A DNA stretch of 61,147 bases, taken from Candidatus Moraniibacteriota bacterium (GTDB lineage: Bacteria > Patescibacteriota > Minisyncoccia > Moranbacterales > UBA1568). The notes under the pieces were generated by a model. It saw only the letters and a program-made list of their open reading frames with translations. It was not told the DNA's origin and did not search any database. Positions within the stretch are counted from its first letter, which is position 1; each line of letters starts with the position of its first letter. Where the stretch lies: the NCBI GenBank assembly GCA_018499985.2, contig JAHBAT020000008.1, forward strand, positions 1 to 61,147. The letters run 5' to 3'. The translations under genes and the position numbers were made by a program. Positions 25,495 through 33,996 of the stretch are shown here, one piece after another.

Positions 25495-25523
25495 TTGATA
25501 GAAGCCTCTTTTTGCTGTATAGT
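25495..25523 (+). promoter_or_regulatory. Sigma70-type promoter of pyk
   Basis: TTGATA (25495-25500), 17 bases, TATAGT (25518-25523), 28 bases ahead of the pyk start. Confidence 0.8.
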
Positions 25524-25551
25524 TTACAATTGTTGTTAATAATAAGAATTT

Positions 25552-26952
25552 ATGATGCCAATCAAGAAGAAAACCAAAATCGTGGCTACTATTGGACCAC
25601 GTACCGAGTCAGTCGAAATGCTCGAGAAACTCGTTAAAGCAGGTCTTAGTGTCATGCGTCTTAATATGAGTCATGGCGACCATGCTGAGCACCGTCTGCG
25701 TATCAAAAACGCTCGCATAGTAGAAAAAAATCTCGGCGTCTCCCTTCCGGTTCTTCTTGATCTTTCTGGTCCAAAGATTCGTACAGGTGAATACACTACA
25801 GAACGTATCACTATCAAAAATGGTAAGAAGGTGACTCTTACCACTGAAAAAATTATTGGTGACGAAACTCGTTTCTCTATCAATTATCCAAAGCTACCAC
25901 AAGAAGTGAGCAAGGGATCTATCATTATGCTTGATGATGGTAAGAAGAAGCTGGTGGTAGAAAAAGTGGAGGGTACAGAAATACTTTGTAAGGTAGTAGT
26001 AGGTGGTGAGCTCAAAGCTCGCCGTGGAGTTAATATCCCAGGAGCCTACCTCTCAGTCAGTTCTATCACCGCGAAGGATAAAAAAGACTTAGCCTTTGGT
26101 ATTGAAGAGGGAATTGATATAGTAGCACTTTCTTTTGTGCGTACTGCTAAGGATGTACTTGACCTCAAGAAGCTACTCAAGAAGGCTCCACATTATGTGC
26201 CGATTATCACCAAGATTGAAACACAAGAGGCGATAGATAACCTAGATGCTATTCTCGCAGTGGCTGATGGAGCTATGGTGGCTCGTGGAGACTTGGCTAT
26301 TGAAGTGCCGACAGAGCTCGTACCAGTCTATCAGAAGGTAATTATCGCTAAGTGTAATGCTCTTGGTAAGCCTGTTATCACAGCCACTCAGATGCTTGAA
26401 TCTATGATCCATAGTCCAGTGCCAACTCGCGCTGAAGTGTCTGATATTGCCAACGCTATTTATGACGGTACTGACGCAGTGATGCTCTCAGAAGAAAGTA
26501 CTCTCGGAGAATTTCCAGTAGAGGCGGTAGAAGTGATGACTCGTGTGGCTCAGGCCAATGAAATCCCGGAGCCAATTGATTATCCGGAGATGCCTATTAG
26601 TGACTCTATTACTCGTAGTGTCTACAAGACTGCCAATAATGTGCGTGCTAAGTATATCGTAGCTCTTACAGAGACAGGAAAGAGTGCTCGTTTGGTAGAG
26701 CGTTTCAATCCAAATGCACCTATTATTGCTCTTACTCCTCATGAAAAGACAGTTAAGAACCTGGCGCTTACTTCTAATGTCACTCCACATTTGATTCCGA
26801 AGCTAGACACCTTTGATCAGGTACTTGAGTTTGTACCTAAGTATTTCCTTGAAAAGAAATTAGCTCAAAAAGGCGACAAGCTTGTTTTGACGGCTGGTGT
26901 CCCATTTGCTGTCTCAGGCAGCACGAATATGTGTCTTGTGATTACGATTTAG
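25552..26952 (+). CDS. pyk: Pyruvate kinase
   Basis: Pyruvate kinase makes ATP and pyruvate from phosphoenolpyruvate and ADP, the last step of lower glycolysis. The 466-residue protein has KIVATIGPRTES at the start, VMRLNMSHGDH, LLDLSGPKIRTG, IITKIETQEAIDN (catalytic Lys), ADGAMVARGDLAIE and TATQMLESMIHSPVPTRAEVSDIANAI. The C-terminal domain is present. Two adjacent ATGs (25552 and 25555) are possible starts. Pgk and enolase are encoded at 39-42 kb. It forms a monocistronic unit with a terminator. Confidence 0.97.
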   Translation: MMPIKKKTKIVATIGPRTESVEMLEKLVKAGLSVMRLNMSHGDHAEHRLRIKNARIVEKNLGVSLPVLLDLSGPKIRTGEYTTERITIKNGKKVTLTTEKIIGDETRFSINYPKLPQEVSKGSIIMLDDGKKKLVVEKVEGTEILCKVVVGGELKARRGVNIPGAYLSVSSITAKDKKDLAFGIEEGIDIVALSFVRTAKDVLDLKKLLKKAPHYVPIITKIETQEAIDNLDAILAVADGAMVARGDLAIEVPTELVPVYQKVIIAKCNALGKPVITATQMLESMIHSPVPTRAEVSDIANAIYDGTDAVMLSEESTLGEFPVEAVEVMTRVAQANEIPEPIDYPEMPISDSITRSVYKTANNVRAKYIVALTETGKSARLVERFNPNAPIIALTPHEKTVKNLALTSNVTPHLIPKLDTFDQVLEFVPKYFLEKKLAQKGDKLVLTAGVPFAVSGSTNMCLVITI

Positions 26953-26957
26953 TAGAT

Positions 26958-26985
26958 GAAAAAGGCTCCCTTGGAGCCTTTTTCT
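26958..26985 (+). terminator. Rho-independent terminator
   Basis: AAGGCTCC/GGAGCCTT stem with a CTT-containing loop followed by TTTTTCT. Confidence 0.9.
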
Positions 26986-27029
26986 AAATATGAGAGTATA
27001 GAAAAATAGTGTTTACTTTTATTTAAGAC

Positions 27030-28223
27030 ATGCTTACAAAAACAAAAAAATTTGCCTGGAAGAAGATTCGTATGCAACTGAAGTCTCTCCAGTACGGTAC
27101 GCTGACAGTTGTTTTGCCAGATGATACGAGGGAGACCTTTATGGGTCAAGAGGGTATCGAAGAGGAGGCGGTAATCCTTATCAGGGACTGGTCTTTCTTT
27201 ACTCTTCTTCTAAAAAGAGGAGACATCGGTTTTGGTGAAGCCTACATAGAGGACCTTTGGAGTACCGATGATTTACCGGGACTCCTGACAGTGCTCGCAA
27301 GAAATACGGACCACTACAATGAAAATTTGTATGCAGGTAATTTTTGGAGTCGCTTAGGTTTTCGCCTGTACCAGTGGTATACCCGCAATACAAAATTAAA
27401 GAGTAAAGCCAATATCAAGGCTCACTACGATGTAGGCAATGACTTTTATAAGCTTTGGCTTGATGAAACGATGATGTATTCGTCAGCACTCTTCACTGAT
27501 GGTGCAGAGTCATTGGCTGACGCACAACGAAATAAGAATGCACGCATTTTAGAGCTTTTGGGTGAAGCCAAAAGTATTTGGGAAATTGGCTGTGGTTGGG
27601 GAGGCTTCGCAAAGATGGCTATGGAGAAGGGTAAGTTGGTCTATGGTATCAGTCTTTCCAAAGAGCAGCTTCGCTACGGCAATAAACTTCTCGCAAAAGA
27701 ACTGAGAGATTCACATTCAGAGCTGGTATTTGAAGATTATCGAGATACCAAGGGAGAGTTTGATGCTGTGGTTTCTATCGAAATGATAGAGGCAGTGGGA
27801 CAAGAGTTTTGGTCTACCTATTTTTCTGCTATTGCTAGCCACCTGCGTCCTGGTGGCAAAGCAGTGGTGCAGGTTATCTATATGCCAAGTGAAGACGCTT
27901 TTGACTATTATGCCAGAAGCGCCGACTTCATACGACAGTATACGTTTCCGGGAGGCATGCTTCTTTCGCCGGATCAGTTCCGTAGTGAACTCGACAAAGC
28001 TGGTCTTTTGGAGGAAGACTGGTATACTTTTGGTCAGGATTATGCGAAGACACTTTCTTTGTGGCTCGAAAAATTGGAGTCATCACGAGAGGCTATTTTG
28101 GATTTAGGTTATTCTGAGGAATTTATTCGTTCCTGGAGATATTACATGGCAATTTGTATCGCTGGTTTTCGAGTAGATCGTATCAATGTGGCTCAAGTTA
28201 CTTTTTCTAAACCTTTAGTATAA
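27030..28223 (+). CDS. cfa: Cyclopropane-fatty-acyl-phospholipid synthase
   Basis: The 397-residue protein uses S-adenosylmethionine to convert unsaturated acyl chains of membrane phospholipids to cyclopropanes. Motifs are IKAHYDVGNDFYKLWLDETMMYSSALF (about residues 130-156), the SAM-binding IWEIGCGWGGFAKMA, VSIEMIEAVG and the C-terminal WRYYMAICIAGF. The N-terminal domain (LKRGDIGFGEAYIEDLW) is complete. Cfa in an organism of reduced metabolism suggests remodelling of lipids, possibly taken from a host; that is inference. Confidence 0.93.
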   Translation: MLTKTKKFAWKKIRMQLKSLQYGTLTVVLPDDTRETFMGQEGIEEEAVILIRDWSFFTLLLKRGDIGFGEAYIEDLWSTDDLPGLLTVLARNTDHYNENLYAGNFWSRLGFRLYQWYTRNTKLKSKANIKAHYDVGNDFYKLWLDETMMYSSALFTDGAESLADAQRNKNARILELLGEAKSIWEIGCGWGGFAKMAMEKGKLVYGISLSKEQLRYGNKLLAKELRDSHSELVFEDYRDTKGEFDAVVSIEMIEAVGQEFWSTYFSAIASHLRPGGKAVVQVIYMPSEDAFDYYARSADFIRQYTFPGGMLLSPDQFRSELDKAGLLEEDWYTFGQDYAKTLSLWLEKLESSREAILDLGYSEEFIRSWRYYMAICIAGFRVDRINVAQVTFSKPLV

Positions 28224-28229
28224 AAGTCT

Positions 28230-28535
28230 ATGGCTATTTATAATAAACTTGTACGAGATAAAATCATTGAGCATATTCAATCCAAGGGTGAAGACGCAAG
28301 CTACTACGTAGCGTGCCCGCTTGAGTATAAAGAAAAGCTTCTTCATAAACTTGAGGAAGAGGTAAAGGAATTTCAGGAGGCACGTAACATGGAAGAGATG
28401 GCTGATATTCTTGAGGTGATAGATGCTCTTTTTGAGTACTATGAGTGGGATAAGAATGAAGTCATGGCTCTTAAAGAAAAGAAACGTGCTGATAAAGGTG
28501 GATTTCGTAAGCGTATTATTTTGGAAAAATCTTAA
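28230..28535 (+). CDS. MazG-like NTP pyrophosphohydrolase
   Basis: The 101-residue all-alpha protein begins YNKLVRDKIIEHIQSKGE, then has the MazG-type metal-binding motif ExxE(x)nExxD as KLEEEVKEFQEARNMEEMADILEVIDAL. Proteins starting NKLVRDKI belong to the phosphoribosyl-ATP-pyrophosphohydrolase-like superfamily, often adjacent to NUDIX genes, and are thought to hydrolyse unusual nucleotides. It overlaps the NUDIX gene by one base (TAATG), so translation is coupled and a shared nucleotide clean-up role is likely. Confidence 0.85.
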   Translation: MAIYNKLVRDKIIEHIQSKGEDASYYVACPLEYKEKLLHKLEEEVKEFQEARNMEEMADILEVIDALFEYYEWDKNEVMALKEKKRADKGGFRKRIILEKS

Positions 28536-29002
28536 TGAAAAAACTCCTAACACTTTCATTTATTATCGAGAATAATCGTATTCTTCTTGCTATGAAGAAG
28601 CGTGGTTTTGGTGCTGGTAGGTACAATGGTTATGGTGGCAAAGTGGAAGAGGGTGAAACAATTGAAGAGGGCGCTAAACGGGAGTTTCGAGAAGAATCTG
28701 GACTAGAGGTAAAGAGAATGGAAAAGGTAGGAATTCATGAGTTTGAGTTTGCTCATGATCGAGGCAATATCCTGGAAGTCCATGTGTTTCATGTGACACG
28801 CTATACCGGGGAGGCAGTAGAAACAGAAGAGATGAAGCCTGAGTGGTTTAGGCTCGACGCTATCCCTTTTGAGAATATGTGGCCAGATGATGTCCACTGG
28901 TTTCCAGTTTTTCTTGATGACAAACGCTTTCGCACCAAGTTTCTCTTTGGTGAGAATGATACCGTACTCGAAAAAGATATTCAGGTAGTAGAGCAATTAT
29001 GA
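28535..29002 (+). CDS. NUDIX hydrolase (MutT/MTH1-like)
   Basis: The 155-residue protein contains a complete Nudix box, GKVEEGETIEEGAKREFREESGLEV (G-x5-E-x7-REUXEExGU; residues about 36-58). The preceding RYNGYGG and the FxVF patterns resemble 8-oxo-dGTP diphosphatases of the MTH1 type. It likely removes oxidised nucleotides from the pool. It overlaps the pirin gene by 4 bases (ATGA). Confidence 0.92.
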   Translation: MKKLLTLSFIIENNRILLAMKKRGFGAGRYNGYGGKVEEGETIEEGAKREFREESGLEVKRMEKVGIHEFEFAHDRGNILEVHVFHVTRYTGEAVETEEMKPEWFRLDAIPFENMWPDDVHWFPVFLDDKRFRTKFLFGENDTVLEKDIQVVEQL

Positions 29003-29712
29003 TGACGTATATTCCAAGTACATCACGGGGCGGAGGGGACTATGGCTGGCTTAAGACCAGGTATAGTTTTAGTTTTGCTAATTACTACGATCCTATGAAG
29101 ATGGGTTTTGGAGCCTTGCGGGTGATCAATGATGATTGGATAGGGCCACAGTCTGGCTTTGGTAAGCATCAGCACGCTAATATGGAAATTATCACTATTC
29201 CTTTTTTGGGAACGCTCAGTCATAAGGATAGTACTGGTGGCGAAGGAGATATTCGTGCCGGTGAAGTGCAAGTGATGAGTGCTGGTACAGGAGTGGTGCA
29301 CTCGGAGTACAATCACGGAGATGAACCGGTAGAGCTTTTTCAGATTTGGATAGAGCCTAAGAGTTATGGCGTCGCTCCTCGTTATGATCAAAAGACTTTT
29401 GATTTCAATCTCAATGCCAATAAACTTGTACTACTGGTATCACCAGATGGACACGAAGAAAGTCTGGTCATTCATCAGGATGCTCTCATATACCGTGGCG
29501 TATACAGTGAAGATACACAAGAAAAGCATCAGATTACTCCAGGTAAGGGCGTGTATTTGATTATGCGCGAAGGCCAGGTAAAGGTAGATGACATGACTCT
29601 TACCAAAGGAGATGCTTTTTCGGTCAGTGAAGAATCTGAGCTGGTTCTTGATATTCATAGAGGAAGTGACTTTATGCTTCTCGAAGTACCGCCTTTTCAC
29701 AATGCGCTATGA
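28999..29712 (+). CDS. Pirin family protein
   Basis: The 237-residue bicupin contains the pirin metal-binding pattern: GFGKHQHANMEIITIPFLGTLSHKDS (His pair and Glu) and GEVQVMSAGTGVVHSEYN (His and Glu), then FQIWIEPKSYGVAPRYDQK. Some pirins, such as YhhW, have quercetin dioxygenase activity; the natural role is mostly unknown. It overlaps both neighbours by 4 bases in a tight operon ending with queA. Confidence 0.92.
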   Translation: MMTYIPSTSRGGGDYGWLKTRYSFSFANYYDPMKMGFGALRVINDDWIGPQSGFGKHQHANMEIITIPFLGTLSHKDSTGGEGDIRAGEVQVMSAGTGVVHSEYNHGDEPVELFQIWIEPKSYGVAPRYDQKTFDFNLNANKLVLLVSPDGHEESLVIHQDALIYRGVYSEDTQEKHQITPGKGVYLIMREGQVKVDDMTLTKGDAFSVSEESELVLDIHRGSDFMLLEVPPFHNAL

Positions 29713-30779
29713 AGTGGGCGGATGTAGAAAAGTATCATTATGAATTACCCCAAGAGCTCATTCGCACGGAGGGGGTAGAGCCGCGTGACTCGGCTCGCCT
29801 TTTTGTCTATGACACAAAGACGGATACAGTCACTTTGGATGTATTTAAAAACTTAGCCAAGTATCTGCCAGAAGAATCACTCCTTGTTCTCAATAACACG
29901 CGAGTCCTTCCAGCACGCTTGTGGTTACAGAAAGAGACCGGGGGAAAGATAGAAGTCTTTGTACTCCTTAATCAAATTATTGAGGCCGGGCCTCAATATA
30001 AGATACCGGTGTTGGTGGATAGAAAAGTGGTGATAGGTCAAAAGCTTTTGTTTCCTGGCGGCGAGACACTAGAGGTAGTGGATCAAGATGAAAATATTTT
30101 TTATATCACGCTCCCAGGTGGCAAAGCAGAGCTCTACGTACTTCTTGAGAAGTATGGCGAAACACCAGTGCCACACTATCTCGAAGACATAACACTGAAT
30201 GAAGAGACGCTTCGTGAGCGGTATCAAACTATTTTTGCTAAGGATACTATAAATGAACGTGCTTCAGTGGCAGCGCCTACAGCGTCGCTTCACTTTACGG
30301 AGCGGGTTTTTGAGAGTCTCGTGAAAAAAAATATCACACAGACAAGTCTGACTCTTGATGTAGGACTAGGCACTTTTGCACCTTTGAGTGAGCAGGCCTT
30401 TGATACCGGCAGGCTTCATAAAGAGTATGTAGAAGTGACTGAAGAGGTTGCTACAAGACTTAATCAGACCAAAGAGCACAGGCAAAAGGTGATAGCGGTG
30501 GGCACTACAGTGACACGGACACTTGAGGCAATAAGTAAGAGCGGTAGAGCTGAAGCTTATCAGGGGCCAGTCGATATCTTTCTCTACCCACCGCATCAAT
30601 TCCAGATGGTAGATATTCTAGTGACAAACTTCCATCTTCCCAAGACGTCGTTGATGCTCTTGGTAGATGCTTTTTTGCAGGACAAAGGGAGTAAGCGAGG
30701 AGTGGTCAGTCTTTACGAAGAGGCTATTCGAGAAAAGTTTAGCTTCTACTCGTTTGGAGATTCAATGCTGATTTTGTAG
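29709..30779 (+). CDS. queA: tRNA preQ1 ribosyltransferase-isomerase
   Basis: QueA transfers the ribosyl group of S-adenosylmethionine to preQ1 in tRNA, forming epoxyqueuosine. The 356-residue protein has YHYELPQELIRTEGVEPRDSARL, LPEESLLVLNNTRVLPARL, NERASVAAPTASLHFTERVF (in place of the usual AVAAPTAGLHF) and VGLGTFAPL, with VDIFLYPPHQFQMVDILVTNFHLPKTSLMLLV at the C-terminal end. Tgt and queuosine synthesis genes are not in this window. Confidence 0.96.
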   Translation: MKWADVEKYHYELPQELIRTEGVEPRDSARLFVYDTKTDTVTLDVFKNLAKYLPEESLLVLNNTRVLPARLWLQKETGGKIEVFVLLNQIIEAGPQYKIPVLVDRKVVIGQKLLFPGGETLEVVDQDENIFYITLPGGKAELYVLLEKYGETPVPHYLEDITLNEETLRERYQTIFAKDTINERASVAAPTASLHFTERVFESLVKKNITQTSLTLDVGLGTFAPLSEQAFDTGRLHKEYVEVTEEVATRLNQTKEHRQKVIAVGTTVTRTLEAISKSGRAEAYQGPVDIFLYPPHQFQMVDILVTNFHLPKTSLMLLVDAFLQDKGSKRGVVSLYEEAIREKFSFYSFGDSMLIL

Positions 30780-30796
30780 GTAACAAATGAAAGAAA

Positions 30797-30839
30797 TAAA
30801 AAGGCGACCCGGCAATATTTTGCTTCGAGTCGCTTTTTG
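30797..30839. terminator. Bidirectional terminator
   Basis: AAAAAGGCGAC/GTCGCTTTTT flanks a 20-base loop. T-runs occur on both strands, so it can end queA (plus) and the small membrane protein gene (minus). Confidence 0.85.
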
Positions 30840-30855
30840 TGGAGGCGATGCTCCT

Positions 30856-31098
30856 TTAGTTTGCGGGCTGCGCCTGCCTGTTCATGATGTCCCGCTTGAG
30901 GTAGGAAACGATACCGACGATGCTGATGACATCGATTATCATCAGGGCGAGCTGCCAGCTTTCTGCGGAAGAAAGGAGGGTGGCATTGCCGGTGTTGAGA
31001 GCCTCATTGAATGCGTGGCCGATGGCAGCATGGAGGCCAGCCACCATCAGCGCAGAGAGGTAGAGGGCCCCAATCGTGAGGTATTCGTTCTTCGACAT
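30856..31098 (-). CDS. Small GC-rich membrane protein
   Basis: The 80-residue product has two hydrophobic helices (about residues 7-28 and 47-67), an extracytoplasmic or cytoplasmic loop of about 18 residues and a basic, polar C-terminus. The codons are GC-rich compared with the flanking queA and rplI. It is a single-gene unit with a TTGACT-17-TATAAT promoter, a GGGAG ribosome site 8 bases before the ATG and a terminator. The opposite-strand frame 30787-31125 lacks these signals. No known family; it belongs with the scattered GC-rich orphan genes of this contig. Confidence 0.8.
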   Translation of the reverse strand: MSKNEYLTIGALYLSALMVAGLHAAIGHAFNEALNTGNATLLSSAESWQLALMIIDVISIVGIVSYLKRDIMNRQAQPAN

Positions 31099-31148
31099 GA
31101 TTCAGTCTCCCGTGTGTACAGATGATAAAAGCATCACTGTAACTATAT

Positions 31149-31177
31149 ATTATACACCTTTTTGATGTAAAAGTCAA
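31149..31177 (-). promoter_or_regulatory. Sigma70-type promoter (minus strand)
   Basis: On the minus strand TTGACT (31177-31172), 17 bases, TATAAT (31154-31149). Confidence 0.85.
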
Positions 31178-31192
31178 TATTTAATACTGGGA

Positions 31193-31201
31193 CTGGTGTT
31201 A
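31193..31201 (+). promoter_or_regulatory. Extended -10 promoter of rplI
   Basis: TGTTACAAT lies about 65 bases upstream of rplI. It fits TGnTATAAT with one change; no good -35 is visible. Confidence 0.45.
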
Positions 31202-31268
31202 CAATGAACTTGCCAAAATGGCTTTAACTCAGTACAATAGTGAGGTAATGAATTTTTAGATACCAGAT

Positions 31269-31706
31269 ATGAAAGTACTCCTTGTAAATGACGTCAAAAG
31301 CCTTGGTAAAAAAGGTGATGTAGTCGAAGTCAAAAATGGCTACGGCCTAAACTTTTTGCTCCCTGAAGGCTTGGCAGTGTTGGCTACCCCAGCTGCTATT
31401 AAGGGTAAAGAACAGCTCATGAAGAAGTTTGCTTTGGAGGAATCAGTGCAAGCAGAAGCTGATCTTAAAGCCAAAGAAGCTTTGACTGACAAAAATATCA
31501 CGCTTACTGTGCAAGCTACAGATGGTAAGCTTTTTGGTTCAGTCAACAAAAAAGAAATTCGTGAAGCAGTAGCGGGTCTTGGTGTCAATATCACCGAAGA
31601 AAACATCGCTCTCGACAAGCCTATCAAAGAAGTGGGTGAGCATAGTGTGGTGCTTGCTTTCGGTAAACAAAAAGTAACTCTCGGAGTAATCGTAAACGCT
31701 GCGTAA
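31269..31706 (+). CDS. rplI: 50S ribosomal protein L9
   Basis: The 145-residue protein matches L9: MKVLLVNDVKSLGKKGDVVEVKNGYGLNFLLPEGLAV (N-terminal rRNA-binding domain), a long Ala/Lys/Glu linker helix, and a C-terminal domain with FGSVNKKEIREAV and HSVVLAFGKQKVTLGVIV. L9 is known to be missing from some CPR lineages, so its presence helps to place this organism. It is a single-gene unit with its own terminator. Confidence 0.96.
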   Translation: MKVLLVNDVKSLGKKGDVVEVKNGYGLNFLLPEGLAVLATPAAIKGKEQLMKKFALEESVQAEADLKAKEALTDKNITLTVQATDGKLFGSVNKKEIREAVAGLGVNITEENIALDKPIKEVGEHSVVLAFGKQKVTLGVIVNAA

Positions 31707-31731
31707 GTTTTACGACCCATCTAGCCCCTTA

Positions 31732-31772
31732 CCAAAGCCGCCATCCCACCAGAAGGACAGCGGCTTTTTCTC
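31732..31772 (+). terminator. Rho-independent terminator
   Basis: AAAGCCGC (31734-31741) pairs with GCGGCTTT (31760-31767), followed by TTC. Confidence 0.85.
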
Positions 31773-31804
31773 TGTAAAAATAATTACCAATATCTATAAA
31801 CTGT

Positions 31805-33439
31805 ATGGCCAAGACAAATCCTAAGTATATATTTGTAGTCGGAGGTGTGATGAGCGGTGTCGGAAAGGGTATCACTACTTCGTCTTTAGGAAATATTTTG
31901 CAGGCTCGCGGATTCAGCGTGACGGCTTTTAAGATAGATCCATATATCAATGTGGATGCTGGTACGATGAATCCTACAGAACATGGGGAAACCTTTGTCT
32001 TGTTTGATGGCCACGAGACAGATCAAGATATGGGTAACTATGAGCGTTTCATGGATATTACTCTCGATAGGGATAATTACATGACTACTGGCCTAGTGTA
32101 CAAGACCGTGATTGAGAAGGAGCGTAATCTCGAGTACAAGGGTCGCTGTGTCCAGGTAGTGCCAGATATTCCTCGGGAAGTGATTAGTCGTATCAAGCGT
32201 TCGGTAGCTAAGCATCAAGCGGATATCGCTATTATCGAAATAGGCGGTACGGTAGGTGAGTATGAAAATATTCTTTTCTTGGAAGCTATTCGTATGCTCA
32301 AGATAGAGAATCCGGCAGATGTGATTACCGTCATGGTGAGCTATGTGCCTACTCCATCCAAGGTGGGCGAGATGAAGACCAAGCCGACTCAGCATGCTGT
32401 CCGTACGCTCAATGGCACTGGTATTCAACCGGATTTTATTGTGGCTCGTGCCGACAAGCCCCTGGATGATAAGCGCAAAGAAAAGATTGGTATTTTTTGT
32501 AATGTCCGTACCGAAGACGTGATCAGTGCTCCTGATGTAGAGACTATTTATGATGTGCCACTGAACTTCGAACGTGACCACTTAAGCGATCTTGTCCTTG
32601 CGAAGCTTGGGCTTAAGGCCAAGAGGCAAAGTGATGGCAAATGGGCCAAGCAGGTAAAGAAGCTCAAAAGTGCCAAGAGGGAAGTCAGAGTAGCTGTTGT
32701 AGGTAAATACTTCAAAACAGGGGATTATGTCCTTACAGATGCCTATATTAGCGTGATAGAGGCTCTCAAACATGCTGCTTGTGCCGAAGGTGCCAAGCTC
32801 AAGCTCGATTGGCTTGATAGCGCTGAATTTGAAGAAGATCCAAAAACAGTAAGTGAGCTCAAACAGTACGACGGCGTATTAATTCCTGGCGGATTTGGCA
32901 GTCGTGGCATAGAAGGAAAAATCAAAGTGATTGAGCATTGTCGTAAGAATAAGATTCCGTATTTTGGACTTTGCTATGGTATGCAGCTTATGGTGATAGA
33001 ATTTGCCCGTAATGTCGCAGGACTGAAAGGGGCTCATACAGCAGAAGTGAATCCAAAAGCTCCCTATGTGGTGGTGGATATTATGCCAGAGCAAAAAGAG
33101 AAGCTTGCCAAGAAAGACTATGGAGCTACTATGCGCCTTGGTCAATATGAGGCGGTAATCAAGAAGGGGACGCAAGCAGCGGGAGCTTACAAGAGTAAAA
33201 GTGTGCTTGAGCGTCATCGTCATCGCTATGAAATCAATCCAGAGTATGTAGAGAAGATAGAAAAGAAAGGTCTTGTCTTTTCAGGTACTTCACCAGATGG
33301 TCGCCTCATGGAGATAGCCGAACTCCCAAAGAGCGAGCATCCGTTTTTCCTCGCAACGCAATTCCATCCAGAATTCCAGTCATCTCTCCTTCATCCGCAT
33401 CCGCTTTTTGTCGCCTTTCTTAGGGCCTGCAAGAAATAA
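31805..33439 (+). CDS. pyrG: CTP synthase
   Basis: CTP synthase aminates UTP to CTP with glutamine and ATP. The 544-residue protein has the synthase domain (FVVGGVMSGVGKGITTSSLGNIL, KIDPYINVDAGTMNPTEHGE, ETDQDMGNYERF) and a C-terminal class I glutaminase with GGFGSRG, FGLCYGMQL (catalytic Cys) and TQFHPEFQS (His and Glu). It is full length. The terminator downstream contains a TTCGACAGGCTCA repeat in its loop. Confidence 0.97.
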   Translation: MAKTNPKYIFVVGGVMSGVGKGITTSSLGNILQARGFSVTAFKIDPYINVDAGTMNPTEHGETFVLFDGHETDQDMGNYERFMDITLDRDNYMTTGLVYKTVIEKERNLEYKGRCVQVVPDIPREVISRIKRSVAKHQADIAIIEIGGTVGEYENILFLEAIRMLKIENPADVITVMVSYVPTPSKVGEMKTKPTQHAVRTLNGTGIQPDFIVARADKPLDDKRKEKIGIFCNVRTEDVISAPDVETIYDVPLNFERDHLSDLVLAKLGLKAKRQSDGKWAKQVKKLKSAKREVRVAVVGKYFKTGDYVLTDAYISVIEALKHAACAEGAKLKLDWLDSAEFEEDPKTVSELKQYDGVLIPGGFGSRGIEGKIKVIEHCRKNKIPYFGLCYGMQLMVIEFARNVAGLKGAHTAEVNPKAPYVVVDIMPEQKEKLAKKDYGATMRLGQYEAVIKKGTQAAGAYKSKSVLERHRHRYEINPEYVEKIEKKGLVFSGTSPDGRLMEIAELPKSEHPFFLATQFHPEFQSSLLHPHPLFVAFLRACKK

Positions 33440-33480
33440 AATTTGAAGACCCGAATCTCCAGGAATGAAATAGAGATAAA

Positions 33481-33530
33481 GAAAAAGCCCCCATTCGACA
33501 GGCTCATGACCTACGGCAGGGGGATTTTTA
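33481..33530. terminator. Terminator containing a REP-like core in the loop
   Basis: AAAAAGCCCCC and GGGGGATTTTT form the stem; the loop carries TTCGACAGGCTCA (33494-33506). T-runs on both strands allow bidirectional action between pyrG and rpmA, which converge. Confidence 0.8.
33494..33506 (+). repeat. TTCGACAGGCTCA repeat, copy 1
   Basis: This is the same core as the grpE-region copies at 56800, 57223 and 57340, here in the opposite orientation. Similar TTCGACA(G/A)GCTCAG strings are common dispersed repeats in many bacteria. Confidence 0.6.
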
Positions 33531-33547
33531 GTTTCTTGTGGATGTAT

Positions 33548-33841
33548 TTACGCTTTAGCCTCAGTGTGAGGGATAACGCTTACAAACATACGGTCTTCGA
33601 GCTTGCCAGTAAAGGCTACGCGCTTCTTTTTGTTAAATTTGACTACTCCATCAATAAGAGAGAAAAGAGTGTCATCTTCGCCGCGCCCGACGTTTTCACC
33701 TGGATGGTACTTGGTACCGCGCTGACGAATGATGATATTACCAGTCTTTACTTTCTGGTCGCCGTAGATTTTGACACCAAGTCGCTTGGATATCGAATCA
33801 CGGCCTAATTGGGTGGAGCCACCGGCTTTTCTGTGTGCCAT
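33548..33841 (-). CDS. rpmA: 50S ribosomal protein L27
   Basis: The 97-residue protein starts [24 protein letters not shown] and contains [27 protein letters not shown], the L27 signature. L27 lies near the peptidyl transferase centre. In most bacteria rpmA follows rplU; here rplU is 15 kb away and on the other strand. The leader has a long paired structure starting near the predicted transcript start. Confidence 0.97.
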   Translation of the reverse strand: MAHRKAGGSTQLGRDSISKRLGVKIYGDQKVKTGNIIIRQRGTKYHPGENVGRGEDDTLFSLIDGVVKFNKKKRVAFTGKLEDRMFVSVIPHTEAKA

Positions 33842-33868
33842 AATCTGTTATTTAAATTCTCGAGTTTT

Positions 33869-33989
33869 ACCCTGTTAGACCTCTGCCTAAATAAGGGATT
33901 TTTATTAAAATAAACCTCGTGAGACTCTTTGAAAAACAGGTCTAACGGGGTATACTTGAAGAGTATAGCATATCTTATATAAAAGTCAA
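33869..33989 (-). promoter_or_regulatory. Promoter and long-range paired leader of rpmA
   Basis: Minus-strand TTGACT (33989-33984), 16 bases, TATACT (33967-33962) with a TGC extension. The transcript then carries ACCCCGTTAGACCT (33951-33938), which pairs at 13 of 14 positions with AGGTCTAACAGGGT (33882-33869), 28 bases before the start codon. Confidence 0.7.
33956..33983 (+). promoter_or_regulatory. Sigma70-type promoter overlapping the rpmA promoter
   Basis: Plus-strand TTGAAG (33956-33961), 16 bases, TATAAA (33978-33983), 13 bases before the start at 33997. It occupies the same DNA as the divergent rpmA promoter. Confidence 0.5.
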
Positions 33990-33996
33990 CTTCTCT

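Noticed and set aside
30787-31125. 112-codon plus-strand frame after queA
   Set aside because: It crosses the bidirectional terminator; the minus-strand gene has a promoter, a ribosome site and membrane helices.
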